Assembly (NCBI GenBank): GCA_030704615.1
Contig: CM060732.1
Location: 53,737,053 to 53,797,052, forward strand
From: Takakia lepidozioides
Lineage: Eukaryota > Streptophyta > Takakiopsida > Takakiales > Takakiaceae
Length of the DNA stretch: 60,000 nt
Direction of reading: 5' to 3'
In this document: one piece after another, positions 31,441 through 41,951 of the stretch
How positions within the stretch are numbered: position 1 is the stretch's first letter
How the letters are laid out: every line of letters begins with the position of its first letter
Translations under genes and position numbers: made by a program
Notes under the pieces: generated by a model
What the model saw: the letters and a program-made list of their open reading frames with translations, nothing else
Told to the model about the DNA's origin: nothing
Database searches by the model: none

Positions 31441-33666
31441 ATGACAATGTTGAGACAGGCACAATTGCTTGTTGGAGAGCAAACTAGTAATTCCACCATC
31501 ACCGCTGCTTTTGAAACAGGACCGAGAGAAGGCGCCTACAAGAATGGCACTTGTGGGGATGTGAAGATACTGTGTAAGGGAGGACAAGTGAAAGAGGCGT
31601 TGCACATTTTGAACCAACCAGGTTTTCAGGCAGACTCGAATACTTATGTGCATGTCTTGCAGGAGTGCATCAACAGGAAATATCTTGCAGAGGGAAAGCA
31701 GGTGCATGCCCACATTATCCAAAGCGGATGCAGGGCAAGTATCTTTCTATTCAACACTCTAGTAAACATGTATGTGAAGTGTGGGAGCATAGTGGCTGCC
31801 CGCCAAGTGTTTGATGAAATGTCAGAGCGGAATCAGTGTTCGTGGAATATTATGATAGCTGGATATGCCAAGCATGGGTGTATTTGGAAGGCTTTTGATA
31901 TCTATAAGCAAATGCAATGGAAAGGGGTGGCGTGCAACAGGGTCACATTCATCTCTGCTCTCAATGTGTGTGCTAGCCTAGGAGACCTGGAAAAGGGCAA
32001 AGCAGTCCATGCCGACCTCATCCAAGCTGGAATTGTGCCAGATATAGTTCTGGAGACTGCCCTTGCTGACATGTATGCTAAATGTGGGAGTATGAGAGAT
32101 GCGCGTCAAGTGTTTGACAATATGGCCGAACGAAATGTGGTCTCATGGAGTGCAATGATTGCAGGATATGCTCAGCATGGTTGTGGTAATGAGGCTTTTA
32201 ATATCTACGAGCAGATGAAACGGGACGGTGTGCCGTCCAACGCGGTCACGTTCATTTGTGTCCTTAATGCATGTGCCAGCCTAGGAGTCCTAGAAAAGGG
32301 CAAAAAGGTCCATGCTGACATCAAGAAATCTGGACTAAGTACATTTATAAATTTGGACAATACCCTTGTTGACATGTATGCCAAATGTGGGAGCGTGAAG
32401 AATGCGCGGATTGTTTTTGACAGTATGGCCAAACGAAATGTGGTCTCATGGAGTGCAATGATCGCAGGATATGCTCAGCATGGATGTGGTAGGGAAGCTT
32501 TTGAGCTTTATGAACAAATGCAGGAGGAAGGGGTGACACCCAACTCAGTCACGTTCATTGGCCTTCTGAATGCATGTGCCACCTTAGGAGCCCTGGAGAA
32601 GGGCAAAGGAATCCATGCTGACATCATGAAAGCAGGAATTGCATCCTGTGTTAAGAGGGAGAACACCCTTGTGAACATGTATGCCAAATGTGGGAGCATA
32701 CAGGATGCACGTCAAGTGTTTGACAAAATGAGTGAACGAAATGTGATCTCATGGACTGCGATGATGGCAGGATATTCTCTCCATGGGTGTGGTGGGGAGG
32801 TCCTCCACCTATTTCGACAAATGCAACAGGAAGGCTTGAAGCCAGACAGTATCACCTTTATATCTGTTCTCTGTGCGTGTAGCCATGTGGGCCTATTGGA
32901 TGAAGGCCGTTATTATTTCGATTCTATGAGTCAAGAGCATGGCCTCACTCCCACAGTAGAGCATTTTAGCTGCTTGGTGGGCCTTCTTGGTCGTGCAGGG
33001 AAATTTGATGAGGCAGAGGACTTAATTAGCAAAATGCCAATCCAACTGGATGCTGGGGTGTGGGTGACCTTGCTTGGGGCCTGCAGAATTCATAGTAATG
33101 TGGGGGTGGCAGAACGTGCAGCCAAAAAAATTCTCAAGGGTGATCCACAGCAGCATGCAGCTTTCGTCCTGCTATCAAACATCTATGCTGCAGTTGGCAG
33201 GTGGGATGATAAAGCAAAGTTAAGAAAAATGATGGAGGGCAGAGTTGTCAGAAAAGATGCAGGGGTAAGCTATGTTGAGGTAGGAAACCAGGTGCATTCA
33301 TTCGTTGCAGAACAGAAATTGCATCCACATATTGACGAAATCCATGCTGAGCTGAAGAGATTGTCAGGGCAGATGAAGGAGGCTGGGTACGTGCCTGACA
33401 CACAGTTTATATTGCATGATTTAGAGGAGGAGCAAAAGGAATTATCTCTTTGCCACCACAGTGAGAAGTTGGCCATCGCTTTTGGTCTCATCAGCAAGCC
33501 CCCTGGGACACCTATCTCTGTTATAAAAAACCTTAGGGTGTGTGGTGACTGCCACAATGCCACCAAGTTCATCTCTAAGATTGTTGGGCGAGCGGTTCTT
33601 CTCCGAGATGCCAACCGCTTTCACCACTTCCAAGATGGGGTTTGTTCTTGTGGGGACTACTGGTGA
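31441..33666 (+). CDS. PPR protein, PLS class with E and DYW domains (right arm)
   Basis: From ATG 31441, just after an acceptor (TCATGCAG|G), the frame runs 741 codons; an uninterrupted frame also extends upstream to 31312. PLS triplets recur through the protein (MYAKCGSMRDARQVF, RNVVSWSAMIAGYAQHG, MYAKCGSIQDARQVF). The E region has DEGRYYFDSM, WVTLLGACR and AAFVLLSNIYAAVGRW. The DYW domain keeps HSEKLAIAFGL, CGDCHNATKF and CSCGDYW, so the deaminase zinc site looks intact. It should be an organelle C-to-U RNA-editing factor. It is a close paralogue of the left-arm gene with many differences inside the PPR motifs, so the two may recognise different RNA sites. Confidence 0.9.
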   Translation: MTMLRQAQLLVGEQTSNSTITAAFETGPREGAYKNGTCGDVKILCKGGQVKEALHILNQPGFQADSNTYVHVLQECINRKYLAEGKQVHAHIIQSGCRASIFLFNTLVNMYVKCGSIVAARQVFDEMSERNQCSWNIMIAGYAKHGCIWKAFDIYKQMQWKGVACNRVTFISALNVCASLGDLEKGKAVHADLIQAGIVPDIVLETALADMYAKCGSMRDARQVFDNMAERNVVSWSAMIAGYAQHGCGNEAFNIYEQMKRDGVPSNAVTFICVLNACASLGVLEKGKKVHADIKKSGLSTFINLDNTLVDMYAKCGSVKNARIVFDSMAKRNVVSWSAMIAGYAQHGCGREAFELYEQMQEEGVTPNSVTFIGLLNACATLGALEKGKGIHADIMKAGIASCVKRENTLVNMYAKCGSIQDARQVFDKMSERNVISWTAMMAGYSLHGCGGEVLHLFRQMQQEGLKPDSITFISVLCACSHVGLLDEGRYYFDSMSQEHGLTPTVEHFSCLVGLLGRAGKFDEAEDLISKMPIQLDAGVWVTLLGACRIHSNVGVAERAAKKILKGDPQQHAAFVLLSNIYAAVGRWDDKAKLRKMMEGRVVRKDAGVSYVEVGNQVHSFVAEQKLHPHIDEIHAELKRLSGQMKEAGYVPDTQFILHDLEEEQKELSLCHHSEKLAIAFGLISKPPGTPISVIKNLRVCGDCHNATKFISKIVGRAVLLRDANRFHHFQDGVCSCGDYW

Positions 33667-33819
33667 AAAGAAGTGACATACTTGTAAGATATCATCATCA
33701 TGACAAAAATGGTTTTAGCAGGGCTGTAAAGTAGGCTGGTAGAGGAAGTGGTTCTTCCTGTTGCTATGAGTAGCTATCCTTCGGGGCTTGAACATAAGCT
33801 GCTCAAGGCTGTTCCCACG

Positions 33820-33970
33820 CCACATGATAGATTTGTGGGCCTTGTAGCCTGGTCTTGGTTGGCTGGTGGTTCTCAGAGGAAAGTCCAAAAAGACCAGACT
33901 TCAGACAATTGCTCAAATGAGGCCTTTTGGATTGAGAGAGTGACAACATCCTCCTTGGATGGGTGAGAGC
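33820..33970 (+). pseudogene. Degraded OSB PDF-motif relic
   Basis: Across three frames the sequence gives SPKRPDFRQ, then NEAFWIE, then PPWMGE, the order of the second half of an OSB PDF motif. The frame is broken at least twice. It lies 3' of the right PPR gene, so it is a separate relic and not part of the upstream OSB exons. Confidence 0.45.
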
Positions 33971-34259
33971 GAAATCCTGTAGCAATGGCCATGATGCAGG
34001 ATGGACTGAAGTCCTACACCCTCCAGACCTTGAATACAACAGTTACTGTCTGGATGATGATTTAGTTGAAACTCAACAGATAGAACTGGTACATTTACCA
34101 GCTGCTTGTATGAAAGATGTATCACAGATGATTTTGGATTCTATTTTATATTTGGAGAAAGGCGACACTACAATGCCTACAGGGATTGAAATTGAGGAAA
34201 AACTAACCTCGAAGAAGCCATGGAGGCTTACAAGCAACAGGCAGGTTTGTTTGGGATAA
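33971..34259 (+). other. Open frame of unknown function
   Basis: A 98-codon frame (33963-34259) follows the PDF relic. It is acidic and has no motif I recognise. It could be a leftover C-terminal part of the same decayed OSB gene. Confidence 0.25.
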
Positions 34260-35927
34260 TTGCTTCTGTTTCATCCTTCTTTTGTGGAACTTGTAAGTTC
34301 TTAAAGCGTCCTGGTTTATGTCATCACTCTTGCCTGAATTTGCCATATCCAAATCCAGAAGAAAAGATTCTGGTTCAGTCATAAACCTAGGATTATGATT
34401 ATAAGCTCCAGATTCTCTTCTCTTGTTTTCATGGAGGGGCTTTCCTCCAATAGCATCTGCTCATGGTCGCAGAGGTCGTCGCATGGCCCAGTTTTGAGCA
34501 GGTTGGACATTCTACTCCACGATGGTCACATCACCCTTATATTTAAGCACTCCCACAAGGCTGTCTAAGTGGCAGCTTCATGTGTCTGTATGCTGACAAA
34601 CGTTTTAGAAGCTCAATGACAAGGGGAGAAAGGTCTTCAAGAGAATCCTGACTTGAGAGGGGAGGGAGGGAGCGAGCCTTACGGAGTAGGCAAGATTATA
34701 TTCGTAATGTTTTCCTCTGTCGTACCCGCATCAGCTGCGGCCTTTTGTGCGTGACACATACTTTCCAAGCCAGATCGTTTTCTTCCACATTGACGAGACA
34801 CTTCTGGATTCCTCGCTACACAAACTCAAATGAGCGCGTCTCCGTCATTTTCTCCGAGACGAGCGGAGGCTGGGCTCTGGTCCCCAATGGCAGAGTCATA
34901 TGGAGTTAGTTCTTCCATCACAAACTTAGAGAAGGGATGGAAACGACCTGTTTACCAAGAATTATAGAAGAGATTACAGAAGCAATGGTTCTGGAAACTG
35001 AGATCTTTCGTTAGTTTGAGTTCGGATGCCCCACATAGAACACATATATACAGTTCTAGCAATGGATACAAGTTGCGGCTTGTCATGTCAACTGGGGTTC
35101 ACTGTGAATATAGTTCAGACCTCCTTCTAGGTGAGATCTCAATCCCCAAGTTGAGTAAAAGGGGGATTTAGTAATCATCTTGTCTTCAAGAAGAAGGTCG
35201 GCGAGCTCTTCACGAAAATGCTAAGTACAGACAAAGTGGGCCACCGGTGCGATGGGAGCGATGGCAGACTCGTCCGCCGCTGTCACTAGCGCGCGAGAGA
35301 ACATTTCCAACGTGCTGCATTCTTCTTGCTGTGAGCAGACGGGAAGATTCGCATTGTGCAGCAGGTTGTCGGAGTACACGGTGGAGCCAAAATGGGTTTC
35401 CAGCTTAGCAATGCCGTATCTCGACTGATCGCTGGGACGCCTTCCCAGCCTTCATGGACGCCCAAGAAAGGTGTAGACACGTAATTCTTTCCGTATTTTC
35501 TTTGATTTGCTGTATTGTGTGCTCGAGAGTGAGGCAGACTCTATACTTGAGTATCGTACCAAATATTGAAATTTGTATTATGTCTCTTGGTTCGATTGAT
35601 AACGGATTGCATAACGGATTGCATGAGAGAGAAGAAGAACTTCATTATATCCGCAGGAGGCCCAAGGGTGCAGGTAGTTGCTTACTTTGCTTGCTTGCAC
35701 GCTCGCGTAGCACAGCCGTATGGGATATCCTGTTTTGGGGCGAATTCCCGCTAGATTTTTCACGCGAATCCCATGGAAAAAGCCGCTGACGTTCCAAGAC
35801 TTGCAAATATTTGGAGGGCTACTAGTTGTGAAAGTGTGACATACATTTTTGTGGTCCCTGAGCAGTGCAAAGTGAAAATCTCCAAGGGGAGAGAAGGAAG
35901 AAATTTGAAACGTCCAGATAGGGCTAC

Positions 35928-35982
<55 letters not shown>

Positions 35983-36500
35983 GATGCAGCATTGCAGTCT
36001 TGAACCTTTCCCTGCAAACACTGGCCTAACAAACCCTTGAGGCTGTAATCTCTTCAGAATGTGGACCCTAATTGTGGATATTCTACACACTGAGGTATGG
36101 GAACTGAGCCAGCAAACCCACATGCTAAAATCCACAGCAGGGCCTGTAAACGTCATACAACTCATATATAGCCATCAGGTTTGATTCCAGAACTGTTACT
36201 CTGAGCAACCAATCTGATACAGAAATAGTAGATGTGGCCTGCAGGGGCAGAAACATGGAGAACATTAAGACAAGAATAATTTCTTATGTCTAAGAGAGAC
36301 CGAAAGAGAGAGAGAGAGGTTACTTATGTAAACAGCCAACCTAGCTTTCCTCTTTAAGACCCAGAGCAATGGGGATCTGCTGAAGACCTTTGCCCAAGCA
36401 ATAGTACTCCTCTATAAAGATTGGCAGTCTGTCATTTTGATGAAATTTGTCTTTGGATTACCTAGGAACTCGAAGATAAATTATGAGTTGGAATGTGACA
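34260..36500. other. Intergenic stretch with coding traces and a GA microsatellite
   Basis: No intact gene. Near 34680-34930 three frames in turn give HIDETLLDSSLHKLK, ERVSVIFSE and GGWALVPNGRVIWS, which looks like a frameshifted exon of a protein I cannot name. Around 35600 the 12-base unit AACGGATTGCAT is duplicated. Confidence 0.4.
35932..35978 (+). repeat. (GA)n microsatellite
   Basis: An almost perfect GA run of about 47 bases. A shorter, impure GA run lies near 36295-36320. Confidence 0.95.
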
Positions 36501-36534
36501 GTGTGTAACACAGAGTTTTGAGTCATGCAGGGTG

Positions 36535-38770
36535 GTAGGGTGAATGACACACACTTGTTTGAATCAGGGGTCTCCATGATGATCCAGGCCTTTGTAAGAG
36601 GACCAAGGGAGGGAGTTACGTATAACTCTTCTGGCATCTTTGGGAATGTGAGGAAACTATGTAAGGAAGGACGACTGAAAGACGCGCTGCACTTGTTGAA
36701 CCAAGGAGCCATTCCAGCAGACTCCACTACTTAAGTTACATCTGTCTCTTGCAGGAGTGCACCAAAATTAAAGACGTAGCATCCGGAAAGCAGGTGCACA
36801 TTCACATTATCCAGAGTGGATTTAAGCCAAGCATTTTTGTACTCAACACAATTGTCAACCTGTATACCAAGTGCGGGAAGGTGTTGGAGGCCCACCAGGT
36901 GTTTGACAATATGCCTGATCGTGATATGTTTATGTGGAGCATGATGATTGCAGGATATGCCAAGCATGGACATGCTGAAAAGGCTTTCAAAATATATGAG
37001 CAAATGCAAGGAGAAGGGTTGGTGCCAGACATGGTCACGTTCACTTGTGTTCTCAATGCATGTGCCAAGCTTGGAGCTCTGGAAAGGGGCCAGCGAGTCC
37101 ATTCTGACATCATCAAAACTGGACTTGTGTCAGACGTTACCTTGGAGACTACCCTTGTTGACATGTATGCCAAATGCGGGAGTATAAAAGATGCACGACA
37201 GGTGTTCGACAAAATGGTGAAACGAACCGTGTTCTCTTGGACAGCCATGATTGCAGGATATGCCAAATGCGGGGGCTTAAAAGATGCACGCCAATTGTTT
37301 GACAGTATGGTTGAACGAAATGTGGTCTCTTGGAATGCTATGATGGCAGGATATACCCAACATGGGCAAGTTGAAGAGGCTTTCAAACTGTACAAGCAAA
37401 TGCATGGGGAACGGGTGATACCCAACGGGGTCACGTTCATTTGCGCTTTGAATGCTTGTGCCAGCATAGGAACCCTGGAAAAGGGCAAGCAGGTCCATGT
37501 TGACATTCTCAATGCTAGAACTCCATCATCTATTAATTTACAGACAACCCTTGTTGACATGTATGCAAAATGCGGCAGCACAAAGGATGCACGTCAAGTG
37601 TTTGACCAAATACCTCATAGAGATATGGTCTTAAGGGGTGACACCAGATGGGGTCAACATTCATTTGCGTTCTGAACGCGTGTGCCAGCCAAGGAGCCCT
37701 GGAAAAGGGCAAGCAGATTCATGCTGACATCCTCAAGGCTGGAATATCCTCATGTATTAACTTGGATGACCACTCTTGTTGATATGTATGCCAAATGTGG
37801 GAGTGTAAAAGATGCACGCCGAGTGTTCGACAAAATGGCGAAACAAGATTTGGTCTCAAGGAATGCCATGATCGCAGGATATGCTCAACATGGGTATGGT
37901 GAAGAGGCTTTCCAAACATATGAGCAAATGCAACAGCAAGGTTTGAAGCCAGATAGTATCACCTTTGTGTCTCTTCTCTCTGCATGTAGCCATATGGGCC
38001 TAGTGGATGAAGGCCGTCACTACTTTAACTCCATGAGTGAAAATCATGGCCTCACACCTACAGTGGAGCATTTTGGCTGCATGGTGGATCTTCTTGGACG
38101 TGCAGGGCTACTGGATGAGGCAGAGGACTTAATCAACAATATGCCGGTTGAGCCAGATGCAGGGTGTGGCGGGTGTTGTTGGGTGCCTGCAGAATATATG
38201 GCAATGTGGAGCTAGCAGAACATGCTGCAAAATGGATTCTCACGTGGGATCCACAGCATCCCGCAGCATATGTACTGCTATCCAACATCTATGCTGTAGC
38301 TGGTAGGTGGGAAGAGAAAGCCAAAGTGAGGCAAATGATGGACGAAAGAGGTGTCAGAAAGGAGCCAGGGCGCAGCTGCATTGAGGTGAACAACCATGTG
38401 CATGAGTTCACTGTAGAAGACAAATTGCATGCCCTTTGGGGAAATCCATGTTGAGCTCAAGAGATTGTCTGGACATATAAGGGAGGCTGGGTATGTGCCT
38501 GACACCCGCTTTGTACTGCATGATGTGGAGGAGGAGCAAAAAGAAGTCTCTCTTGGCTACCACAGTGAGAAGCTGGCCATTGTTTTTGGGCTCATCAGCA
38601 CTCCCCCTCAGACGTCAATCCGTGTTATCAAGAATCTTCGGATGTGCGGTGACTGCCACACAGCCACCAAGTTCATCTCAAAGATAGTTGAGCGAGCACT
38701 TATTGTACGGGATGCCAATCGTTTTCACCACTTCCAAGATGGGGTTTGCTCCTGCGGAGATTACTGGTGA
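36535..38770 (+). pseudogene. PPR-DYW pseudogene (third copy)
   Basis: It is homologous to the two intact genes from the N-terminus (AFVRGPREGVTYN, compare AFETGPREGAYKN) to the final CSCGDYW. The frame breaks near 36730, near 37635 (where about 30 residues between RDMV and the next GVTPDGV are also deleted), near 37665, near 37765, near 38165 and near 38440. The 309-codon piece 36749-37675 and the 177-codon piece 37682-38215 are the longest intact parts. One S-type segment is inserted relative to the other copies (RTVFSWTAMIAGYAKCGGLK). The DYW part keeps HSEKLA and CGDCH. An AG just before 36535 matches the acceptor of the intact copies. Confidence 0.9.
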
Positions 38771-41700
38771 ATCAAGCAATGTGCAACATAAAAGAAAGTG
38801 TGTTGCTTGAAAGGTGAGGGTGCAGAGGTAATGATCTGTTGTCATTAATGTAGACATTGGAAGGTGAGAAGTAGTGCCAGAGGTCTCTGGGTATGCTAGC
38901 CTGTGTGAGTCAAGAAATAATTCAGGGGCGTGCTCACAATGGTATTTGACGCATACTGGAATGCAGGGCTGCTGATGGGAGCCTGAAGTCAACAAAGTAG
39001 AAGCTGCACAGAGAACCTAACCAAAAGTCAGCGGAGGCTAGTTGGAAGACGATCGTCGTCGCGGCCGGCTCGTCTTCCCCACTATGCAGGGCACTATCTT
39101 GCATTGCGAGGGAGCAGTTGGAGCTTCTCATATGTTATGAGCCCAAAAAGAGGGTGTGTATATCAACCCACTTTTTTTCCTTTCCAGGCTAGAAGGAAAC
39201 GTGGCACACTTGCTCTTGTTGGGGTTCAGCTTAGACATGGTGTTGCTTGAGGTACTGGATCTGGAATTTAGGGCAGTGTAGGCTCTTCCTGGCAACAGCA
39301 GGCAAGGGCAATTTGTGGATTTTATGGTTTGTGGTATTTTGAGTCATAAGGCTATGGCAGTAGGAGAATTGTTACTTTCACACCACATCCCGCAAGGTCT
39401 GTAAGAAGTCCAACTACACCTTTGCACGGTGTCCACCTATGAACATTTAGGAGATCTCTTGCAACTAGCAGAGGAAGTTTGCTGGAGAAATTTCATAGTA
39501 TTAAGACACCAGCCCTGTTTGCTTCAGCACAAAATGTGACCAGGGCCGTGGATAGGTTGAGCTTCTAGTATGCTAATTTTGACTGATGTACTGGAGCTTA
39601 TGTACACTGTTTGCAGCTTCAAATTGGGTCCTTAATAGCATTAAAATAGGTTGGAGAGACAGAGACTTCGACACCATCCATCCCGATATATGAATGGTTG
39701 GTTTTGTTGGCGGGAATGACTTGGCGGTTTCCAGCAAGCAAGTGAGCCGCATGTGGCATCACTGCATCTCCTGATGGCTCTTTTGAGATTGCTGTAGGTA
39801 GGTTTTTTGGTAGTCCTACACGTCTTTGTTCTATTTTGTGGGAACTTCTCATTTTTATGCAACACCTTCATTTCCACGACTTAAGTTGGAGCATACTGGT
39901 GGGAAAATTCACTAGGTTCTTCAGGGTGTTGTAGGTGCAGGACAAAGGAGGGAAACAACCAAGGGAAATGAAGAAAGTGATGATGAAATGTACTCATAGG
40001 CTTGGACCCAAAGTCTGGTTTTAATAGAGCAGAAGAGGGGAGGAGAGGTGCAGCCCACCAGGACATATGAGATAAGCCAATTACATGGAATTAAGTGCAT
40101 GCGACTGGTTCCAGCACTGCCACTCCTGCCCTCTAGCAGTTACAAATGGGACAGGTGTGGATATAGTTGCGCTCTGTCACTTTGTTGAACAAAAAGGGGA
40201 TAGAGGGGCACCTGGGTTATATAAAACTTGATCTTGGGACTTTGTCTCATTTTTCTTCAGAAGGACAGGGAATTCTATTCTGGCGTGCCTATATTTCCAT
40301 GCCAAGAAAATCTTTGGAGAAAAAAGACAAGTTGAGGATTGATGTGCTCCACGCTAATGTCTGGCAAATTGCTATGATGGGTTATGCACAGGGGCAAAAT
40401 CCAGGTTTTCTGAGATCTAGATCAGAAAGGAAGAAACGTTCTCCAAAGAAGAGATCTTCTCTTGAAGCTGGCGATGTTCTTGAGTTCTTACATGGGAACG
40501 CACCTTACAGGTTCATATCAGAGTCATGGCAGAATGTCTCCCTGCAGGCACGGAGAATGTCAACATCATCCCTTGTCAGCAAGAAAGAGGTGGAGACTGT
40601 GATTAGTGCTAATGTATCAGAGCCACGCAAGCATGGGTCACTGGAGACCCAGAAATGGTCAACATCATTGGCTGTAAGCAAACAAGAGGTAGACTATTGT
40701 AAGTACTCCCAGTGACGAGGAAGAGAATGGATAGAAAACCGAAAGGCAGTTGCTGGAACAGGAGGTCTTCGGTCGAGCTTTACAGGTAAACTCATTAAAA
40801 AACATCTTTAACTTATGTTCCGTTTAAGGATGTCAGAGTTTTTGTTGGTCTCTCAACAATTGTTCCTCATTTGTCATGCATTTTGCATGAGATTCTGTGA
40901 TTGAACCGTTCACCGTTCAATTTGGACTAGGTCACATTCTTGCATCAAAGTCCAGAGATTCAGAGGTGACAAAGCTACTGCCTGGTTGGGGACATTTTGA
41001 GCAGGCATTGGTTGGGGATAGAAGATGCAGTGTAAATGGGGCCTTCTTGTGCTGCATTGACAGAAGCCCAAGATAGAGAGCTCACTGAGGGGTTGAATGC
41101 TCCATTTACTGCTGCGTTCCAAAGGAGGCTTGGTCTTATAAACAGATGGTCTTGCAAGGTGAACCAAACTTGGTGGGTGTTGTGTTGGTCTGTTATGTTG
41201 ATCAGGAAGAGGAGGATAATGCTGTCAGAGAGGCAACTCAACGAACTGCATCATTGTCTCATGATTGTGGCCCATGCTTGGATGCAAGGGTGTATGGAAA
41301 GGAGAAAATCTTAAGCTCTAATGCTCAAGCATCTTGCCTAACAAGCTCTAGTTTTAGGCTCATGCAAGTTAAACATTTGCCATTGTGGGCAAAGAATGTA
41401 TCGATCATCATTCAAGATGTTATCCAAGTATGATTGGCATCACTGTTCCTATCAGTTGAGGGCCAAGTTTATCAAAGTGTAATTTTACATCTCGATTCAT
41501 ACATGATTTTGATGTATCTAAAATTATAACCCAGAACGTTCCCCCGGGGCGTGACACTGCATTTTTGGCCTGTTCAGCTATTGTGTTTACTTGGCTTTGG
41601 ACCTCTAATGCCTTCTCAACAGACATTGTCAGATAGACATTTCTATATCTACTTGCCATAGTGGCGGATCTCTCCAACTTCTTCAGGCATGATTTGCATC

Positions 41701-41951
41701 TTAAAATACTGTCAGCAATCGCCAATTATACAGCAAAGCCAATTGTCAATGAACATATAGTATTTGTTGCTATGGCCTGGACCAGGGCAGTATCTTAATG
41801 CACATTGGATTGAATAATGCTAGTGGTTGTCAGAGAGGTCACCAAGTATTGTGAGAACCCCAAAGGAAAGATGATTGCTGGGCCCAGACAATCTCAGAGG
41901 TAATATGGTAGTCTCTGGACGCTGTGCAGGGTAACAGTAGTTGGATTATCT
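38771..41951. other. Long stretch without a recognised gene
   Basis: Moderate open frames exist at 40167-40715 (plus, contains RSRSERKKRSPKKRSS), 41146-41433 (plus, contains DQEEEDNAVREATQRTA) and 41420-41725 (minus, contains VEKALEVQSQVNTIAEQAK). None matches a family I know. Splice-like borders are present but I could not connect the pieces into a gene. Confidence 0.35.

Larger units (their letters stand above)
29400..33666 (+). repeat. Right arm of the large inverted duplication
   Basis: Inverted copy of 24186-28500, with the same order of upstream DNA, OSB exons and PPR gene. Similarity appears to stop near the PPR stop codon on both arms. Confidence 0.9.

Noticed and set aside
36802-37581. 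A 259-codon minus-strand open frame.
   Set aside because: It is the antisense shadow of the PPR pseudogene; PPR repeats commonly leave the opposite strand open.
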